Of a stretch of 10,748 bases of DNA, positions 7,175 through 10,748 are shown in pieces. The stretch spans positions 1 through 10,748 of the forward strand of contig CAMYJN010000029.1 of the NCBI GenBank assembly GCA_947258625.1. The letters are read 5' to 3'. The position numbers and the translations under genes were made by a program. Numbering within the stretch: position 1 is the stretch's first letter; each line of letters begins with the position of its first letter. Source of the DNA: an uncultured Polyangiaceae bacterium (GTDB taxonomy: Bacteria; Myxococcota_A; Polyangia; Polyangiales; Houyiibacteriaceae). The notes under the pieces were generated by a model, which did not search any database, was not told the DNA's origin, and worked only from the letters and a program-made list of their open reading frames with translations.

Positions 7175-9315
7175 ATGCGCTCGACGTCGAGGACGCCTTT
7201 GACCTTTGCGACGCCTCGCATGATCTCGCGGAGTCGGTCGATGTCGCCGACCCTGAAGTGGAACAGGTTCTCGGCGCGCCCGTCCTTGGAGAGGCAGGAC
7301 GCTTCGCTGATGCTGATACCGTTGGTCGAGAACACCGACGAGACCGATGCGAGGATTCCCGCCCGATCGTCCGTCATGACACGCAGCGAGACCGGCAGGT
7401 CGACATCGACGTGGTCGGCCCAGCTCACCTGAACGCGACGCTCGGGGTCGAGCTCGAGGACGCGAGGGCAGCCCCTCCGATGCACAGAAACGCCGCGGCC
7501 GCGCGTGATCCAGCCCGTGACCGGATCGCCTGGCACGGGATTGCAGCACTGGGCGAAACGCACGAGCATGTTGTCCATGCCCTGAATGCGGATGCCGGCT
7601 CCTTCGACGTCACCGGAAACCCGCTGGACCGCACGCTCGATGAAACCCGGCCGAAGGCTGTCGCGCTCGCCGCCTTCGCTCGGCATCACCTCTTGCATCA
7701 CGCTCGGGAGCGCGAGCTTGCCAATCCCGATTCGAGCGTAGAGGTCATCTTCGGAACTCGCATGAAATCGTGAAAGCACCTCCTTGGCGCGCTTGGTCTT
7801 CAGGAAGCGCGAGAGCGACATCTTGTTCTTTCGCATCTCTTTTTCGAGGAGCTCTTTGCCGAGCTTGACCGCGTGCTTGTGCTCCTCGGCCCGCAGGTAG
7901 AGCCTAATGCGCGAGCGGGCGCGGCTGGTGATGACGAATTCCAGCCAGTCCTTGCTGGGGTGGTGGTTCTTGCTCGTGATGATCTCGATGACATCACCGT
8001 TTTGGAGCTTGTGCCGCAACGGAACGATGGCGCCGTTGACCCGGGCACCCGAGCAGCGGTGCCCGACCTCGGAGTGAACCGCATAGGCGAAGTCGACCGG
8101 CGTTGCGCCGCGCGGAAACGTCATCACGTCCCCCTTCGGCGTGAATACGTAGACATCCTCGGGGAAGAGGTCGACCTTGACGCTCTCGTAGAACTCCTCC
8201 GGATCGACGACTTCCTTTTGGAACTCCATCAGCTGACGAAGCCAGACGAAGCGTGCCGCGTCCTTGGGATCGATGCCGCCGCCGTGTTCCTTGTACTGCC
8301 AGTGCGCAGCAATCCCGTAGTCGGCCGTTCGGTGCATCTCGTGCGTGCGAATCTGGATTTCAACGCGCCGATTGCCCGGACCGATGACCGTCGTGTGTAG
8401 CGACTGGTACATGTTCGACTTCGGTAGCGCGATGTAGTCCTTGAAGCGGCCCGGCACAGGGGTCCACTCCGAGTGAATGACGCCAAGCGTGGCGTAGCAA
8501 TCGGCGACGCTCTCGGTGATGACCCGGAACGCGACGAAATCGTGCACCTGCTCGAAACCGATCCCGCTCGACTTCATTTTGCGATGGAGCGAATAGAGAT
8601 GCTTGCGGCGACCGCTCACCGTCACCGAGAAGCCGCGGTTGAGCAACATCTTCTTCAGCTTGCTGGTGACGTCGCTGATGTAGCTGTCGGTGTACTTGGC
8701 GACCGTCCGAACCTGCTCATCGAGGACCGCATAGGCCTCAGGCTCGAGGAACTTGAAGCTCAAGTCCTCGAGCTCCGCCTTGAGCCACTGGATTCCCAGG
8801 CGGCCGGCAAGCGGCGCGTAAATCTCGATTGTCTCCCGGGCGATGCGCTCTTGCGAAGGCGTCGACATGTGCTCGAGCGTCCGCATGTTGTCGAGGCGGT
8901 CGGCGAGCTTGACCAGGAGCACGCGGATGTCCCGCGCCATGGCGACGAGCATTTTGCGGAAGCTCTCGGCTTGACGATCTTCGCGCGAGGCGAAGTTCAC
9001 CTTCCCCAGCTTGGTCACGCCATCGACGAGAAATGCAACCTCTTCACCGAATACGGTCTTCACTTCGGGAAGGCTGACTTCGCAATCTTCGACGACGTCG
9101 TGCAGCAAGGCGGCGCAAACACTCGACGCGTCCAGCTGCATGTCAGCGATGATGTCCGCGACGGAGACCGGATGGATGAAGTAGTCATCGCCGGACTTCC
9201 GCATCTGCCCGTCGTGCATGCGTGAGGCATAGACGTATGCCTTGTTGATCAGATCGGTGTCCGCTCGGGGATGGTATCCCTTCACCTTTTCAAGGATATT
9301 GGTAAGGCGGACCAT
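7171..9315 (-). CDS. spoT: Bifunctional (p)ppGpp synthetase/hydrolase, Rel/SpoT family
   Basis: A 714-residue cytosolic stringent-response enzyme that makes (p)ppGpp from ATP and GTP/GDP and also degrades it. The HD hydrolase domain (about 20-150) keeps Arg39, His48, His72-Asp73, Glu76-Asp77, Asp139 and Asn143, so hydrolysis should be intact. The synthetase domain (about 230-340) has Arg236, Asp259, Glu319 in VEIQIRT, and RFKD (290-293). RFKD is the RxKD form of bifunctional enzymes, unlike the ExDD of synthesis-only RelA. Then come TGS (about 386-448), a helical region, the conserved-cysteine zinc-finger/RIS region (Cys590-Cys591, His612, Cys616) and a C-terminal ACT domain (640-714). The full-length architecture looks functional. 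The N-terminus VRLTNILEKVKGYHP matches family starts, supporting the ATG at 9315 despite a poor Shine-Dalgarno sequence. The symbol could equally be rel or relA. Confidence 0.96.
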   Translation of the reverse strand: MVRLTNILEKVKGYHPRADTDLINKAYVYASRMHDGQMRKSGDDYFIHPVSVADIIADMQLDASSVCAALLHDVVEDCEVSLPEVKTVFGEEVAFLVDGVTKLGKVNFASREDRQAESFRKMLVAMARDIRVLLVKLADRLDNMRTLEHMSTPSQERIARETIEIYAPLAGRLGIQWLKAELEDLSFKFLEPEAYAVLDEQVRTVAKYTDSYISDVTSKLKKMLLNRGFSVTVSGRRKHLYSLHRKMKSSGIGFEQVHDFVAFRVITESVADCYATLGVIHSEWTPVPGRFKDYIALPKSNMYQSLHTTVIGPGNRRVEIQIRTHEMHRTADYGIAAHWQYKEHGGGIDPKDAARFVWLRQLMEFQKEVVDPEEFYESVKVDLFPEDVYVFTPKGDVMTFPRGATPVDFAYAVHSEVGHRCSGARVNGAIVPLRHKLQNGDVIEIITSKNHHPSKDWLEFVITSRARSRIRLYLRAEEHKHAVKLGKELLEKEMRKNKMSLSRFLKTKRAKEVLSRFHASSEDDLYARIGIGKLALPSVMQEVMPSEGGERDSLRPGFIERAVQRVSGDVEGAGIRIQGMDNMLVRFAQCCNPVPGDPVTGWITRGRGVSVHRRGCPRVLELDPERRVQVSWADHVDVDLPVSLRVMTDDRAGILASVSSVFSTNGISISEASCLSKDGRAENLFHFRVGDIDRLREIMRGVAKVKGVLDVERI

Positions 9316-9340
9316 GATTGGGGACTAACGGAGGAACCTC

Positions 9341-9369
9341 AATTTAACACCGTCTCCAATTGGTGCCAA
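9341..9369 (-). promoter_or_regulatory. Probable sigma-70-type promoter of spoT
   Basis: On the - strand TTGGCA (plus positions 9364-9369, 5/6 to TTGACA) is followed after exactly 17 bp by TAAATT (9341-9346, 4/6 to TATAAT). Transcription would start near 9334, giving a leader of roughly 19 bases before the ATG at 9315. This is the best-formed promoter match in the window. It also lies in the first AT-richer patch upstream of a gene whose + strand neighbour starts at 9422. Confidence 0.5.
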
Positions 9370-9373
9370 GGTT

Positions 9374-9392
9374 GTGGCGCTTCTAGTGGCGC
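9374..9392 (+). repeat. Short direct repeat GTGGCGC x2 in the spoT upstream region
   Basis: GTGGCGC occurs at 9374-9380 and again at 9386-9392, a 12-bp period of roughly one helical turn. It lies just upstream of the spoT -35 element and upstream of the divergent small membrane-protein gene. This spacing could suit a tandem-site regulator, but two 7-mers in GC-rich DNA may be chance. Confidence 0.2.
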
Positions 9393-9421
9393 CTCTCGGG
9401 GTTTCGGTTGGCTTGGGTCGC

Positions 9422-9817
9422 ATGTCGGGCTTAACAACAAACATAGGGCCATCGTCCACGAAACGAAGGATCGCGACTCTGATCGCGATCGTTGGGCTGC
9501 TGGTGGTGGGGAATCAGTTGGCGAGCATTTGGCCTCGGGATGTCGAGGTCGCGTACACCGTTGACGCCGAGGTGACCGGAATCGCGGTGGACTACCTTCA
9601 AAAGGGAGACGCGGTCACGAGCGTGAGATTCACGCGGCCCGATGGAAATGGCACCGTCCTCCGGCACACGGTCCGACTGCAGCCCGGCGAGTATGTGGCC
9701 CGGATCATCCTCTACTCGTCGGACGGATCGGGGGTCGAGCACGAGCGGTGGCTTCAGGTCCCAACCGCGGGCCTGAACCGATTCGATCTGAAAGAAGCGA
9801 CCAAACGGTCAGAATGA
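9422..9817 (+). CDS. Small single-pass membrane protein of unknown function
   Basis: A 131-residue protein with a basic N-terminus (TKRR at 13-16), one transmembrane segment (about 17-35, IATLIAIVGLLVVGNQL) and a roughly 95-residue C-terminal domain. The topology should be cytoplasmic N-terminus with the C-terminal domain outside. That domain is beta-rich with alternating hydrophobic residues (VEVAYTVDAEVTG; VTSVRFTRPDG; LRHTVRLQPGEYVARIILYS), suggesting a small immunoglobulin- or transthyretin-like sandwich. I do not recognise the family. The start is taken at ATG 9422. GTG 9374 would add 16 hydrophobic residues and cannot be excluded, since neither has a good ribosome site. The stop overlaps the next start as ATGA, so it is co-translated with the GT39 glycosyltransferase. 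Its job is therefore probably envelope glycan-related (inference). Confidence 0.7.
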   Translation: MSGLTTNIGPSSTKRRIATLIAIVGLLVVGNQLASIWPRDVEVAYTVDAEVTGIAVDYLQKGDAVTSVRFTRPDGNGTVLRHTVRLQPGEYVARIILYSSDGSGVEHERWLQVPTAGLNRFDLKEATKRSE

Positions 9818-10748
9818 CCCCGGAACGGAAGAACCTCGTTTTTCTGATGGCGGCGCTGGTGGCGACGCTCGGGATGCTGCTTTGGATGGCCAACCGCGAG
9901 CCGTTCGCGTTCGGTCCGCTCTGGGGTGCGCTGATCGCCGTGGTGGCCAGCACGGCCTGGGTGACCTGGCTGGTTCCAGAAACGCAGGGGGCGCTCATCC
10001 CCTGGCGCGAGACGACCCTCGGCCAGCGGTCGGGCGAGGTCGTGTCGCCCGTGGCTTCGATTGCGCTGGCGCTGACGGTGCTGATCGTGGGGGCGTCGAT
10101 TGGAGGATACGCGCACCTGCCGATCGCGATCGTCTTGGCCCTGCTTTGCCTCGTGCCTTCGAGCATTCGGCGACCCGGTCTCTTCGTGATGGTCGCGATC
10201 TGCGCGATCTACCTTCCGCTGCTCGGCACCACGAGCCTGTGGGACCCGTGGGAGACCCACTATGGAGAAGTCGCTCGCGAAATCCTCGCGCGGAACGACT
10301 GGATCAGCTTGTGGTGGGCACAGGACAAGTGGTTCTGGTCGAAACCCGTTCTGCTTTTCTGGATGGAGGCCCTGAGCATGGGCTTTCTCGGCGTGGACTT
10401 CATGCCCGACGCCAATCCAGCACAGCCGGAGTGGGCTCTTCGTTTGCCCGTGCTCCTGATGAGCTTGGCTGCGCTGGCCGCGATCTACGCGACGGTTCGT
10501 CGCTCGTTTGGTCCGCGCGCCGGCGTCCTTGCCACCCTGGTGACGGCGACCATGCCGCAGTTCTTTTTCATCTCACACCAGGCGATCACGGACCTGCCGC
10601 TGGTCGCCGCCATCACGATCGCGGCCTGCTGCCTGCTCGTCGCCATCGACGAAGATCCGGAGCGCGAGGCGAGCGTGTTTCAGCTTGGTCCCTGGAGGCT
10701 TTCGCTTCAGCAGCTGCTGCTCTTCGCGATCTTCCTGCTCGTTCTTCC
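9814..10748 (+). CDS. GT39 family (ArnT/PMT-like) membrane glycosyltransferase, 3' truncated
   Basis: The frame runs from ATG 9814 to the window end without a stop (311 codons seen). Canonical GT39 features appear in order: WDPWETHYGEVAREIL (143-158, the first extracytoplasmic loop motif, compare PDETRYAEISREM in E. coli ArnT), KPVLLFWMEAL (177-187), RLPVLLMSLAAL (210-221) and SHQAITDLPLVAA (254-266). These enzymes use a polyprenyl-phosphate sugar donor and transfer the sugar on the outer face of the inner membrane to lipid A, protein or glycan. The acceptor cannot be told here. About 120 residues with roughly four hydrophobic segments precede the GT39 core, which normally begins within about 40 residues of the N-terminus. 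The loop Asp of the DE motif aligns with Trp146, while Glu147 is kept. Translation is probably coupled to the upstream small membrane-protein gene through ATGA. Confidence 0.85.
   Translation, partial: MTPERKNLVFLMAALVATLGMLLWMANREPFAFGPLWGALIAVVASTAWVTWLVPETQGALIPWRETTLGQRSGEVVSPVASIALALTVLIVGASIGGYAHLPIAIVLALLCLVPSSIRRPGLFVMVAICAIYLPLLGTTSLWDPWETHYGEVAREILARNDWISLWWAQDKWFWSKPVLLFWMEALSMGFLGVDFMPDANPAQPEWALRLPVLLMSLAALAAIYATVRRSFGPRAGVLATLVTATMPQFFFISHQAITDLPLVAAITIAACCLLVAIDEDPEREASVFQLGPWRLSLQQLLLFAIFLLVL

Noticed and set aside
7180..7191. Perfect 12-bp palindrome CTCGACGTCGAG near the spoT 3' end
   Set aside because: It lies within spoT codons, has no loop or T-run, and is made of the TCGA/CGTCGA words common in this GC-rich coding DNA, so chance is likely.
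8473..9225. + strand open frame (250 codons) opposite spoT
   Set aside because: It covers the HD and synthetase domains of an intact Rel enzyme on the other strand. Its translation reads like a complement of those codons, with no independent features.
1..10748. CRISPR array, tRNA/rRNA, insertion sequence, phage or toxin-antitoxin genes
   Set aside because: No spaced repeats, cloverleaf, transposase or integrase motifs or terminal inverted repeats were seen on either strand. Essentially all DNA is accounted for by the listed genes.

Overview
The window is GC-rich, gene-dense bacterial chromosome. Its gene set and protein flavour (large TPR lipoprotein, HerA-like ATPase, Rel enzyme with a long Rel/Spo core, GT39 membrane glycosyltransferase) suggest a delta-proteobacterial or Myxococcota-type Gram-negative. 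This placement rests on sequence impression only, because no marker could be searched. I see no insertion sequence, phage gene, CRISPR array, tRNA or rRNA. The window looks like ordinary vertically inherited chromosome rather than a genomic island.

Layout, left to right. (1) The 3' end of an unidentified + strand gene runs to 301. (2) Tail-to-tail with it, after a 1-base gap, is trpS on the - strand. (3) A divergent intergenic stretch of about 70 bp holds a 16-bp near-perfect palindrome, and then a small VOC/glyoxalase-fold gene runs on the + strand. (4) The VOC gene collides tail-to-tail, with a 26-base overlap and two short hairpins, with a - strand two-gene operon: a 705-aa TPR lipoprotein gene, then a 778-aa HerA/FtsK-like ATPase gene joined to it by a GTGA stop/start overlap. 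(5) Divergent from the lipoprotein is a CPBP (CAAX-like) intramembrane protease on the + strand. (6) The protease gene overlaps by 4 bases at its stop with a - strand bifunctional (p)ppGpp synthetase/hydrolase of the Rel/SpoT type. (7) Divergent from rel/spoT is a + strand pair joined by ATGA: a 131-aa single-pass membrane protein of unknown function and a GT39 (ArnT/PMT-like) membrane glycosyltransferase cut off by the window end.

How the parts work together. The core genes (trpS, spoT) are housekeeping and stringent-response functions. The rest is mostly envelope-associated: lipoprotein, intramembrane protease, single-pass membrane protein and polyprenyl-phosphate-dependent glycosyltransferase. 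The best candidate for something poorly described is the lipoprotein/ATPase operon. The ATPase carries a C-terminal coiled-coil hairpin with a glycine-rich hydrophobic tip, which could dock it at a membrane where the co-translated TPR lipoprotein sits. The architecture is also notable for three convergent gene ends that leave no space for dedicated terminators.
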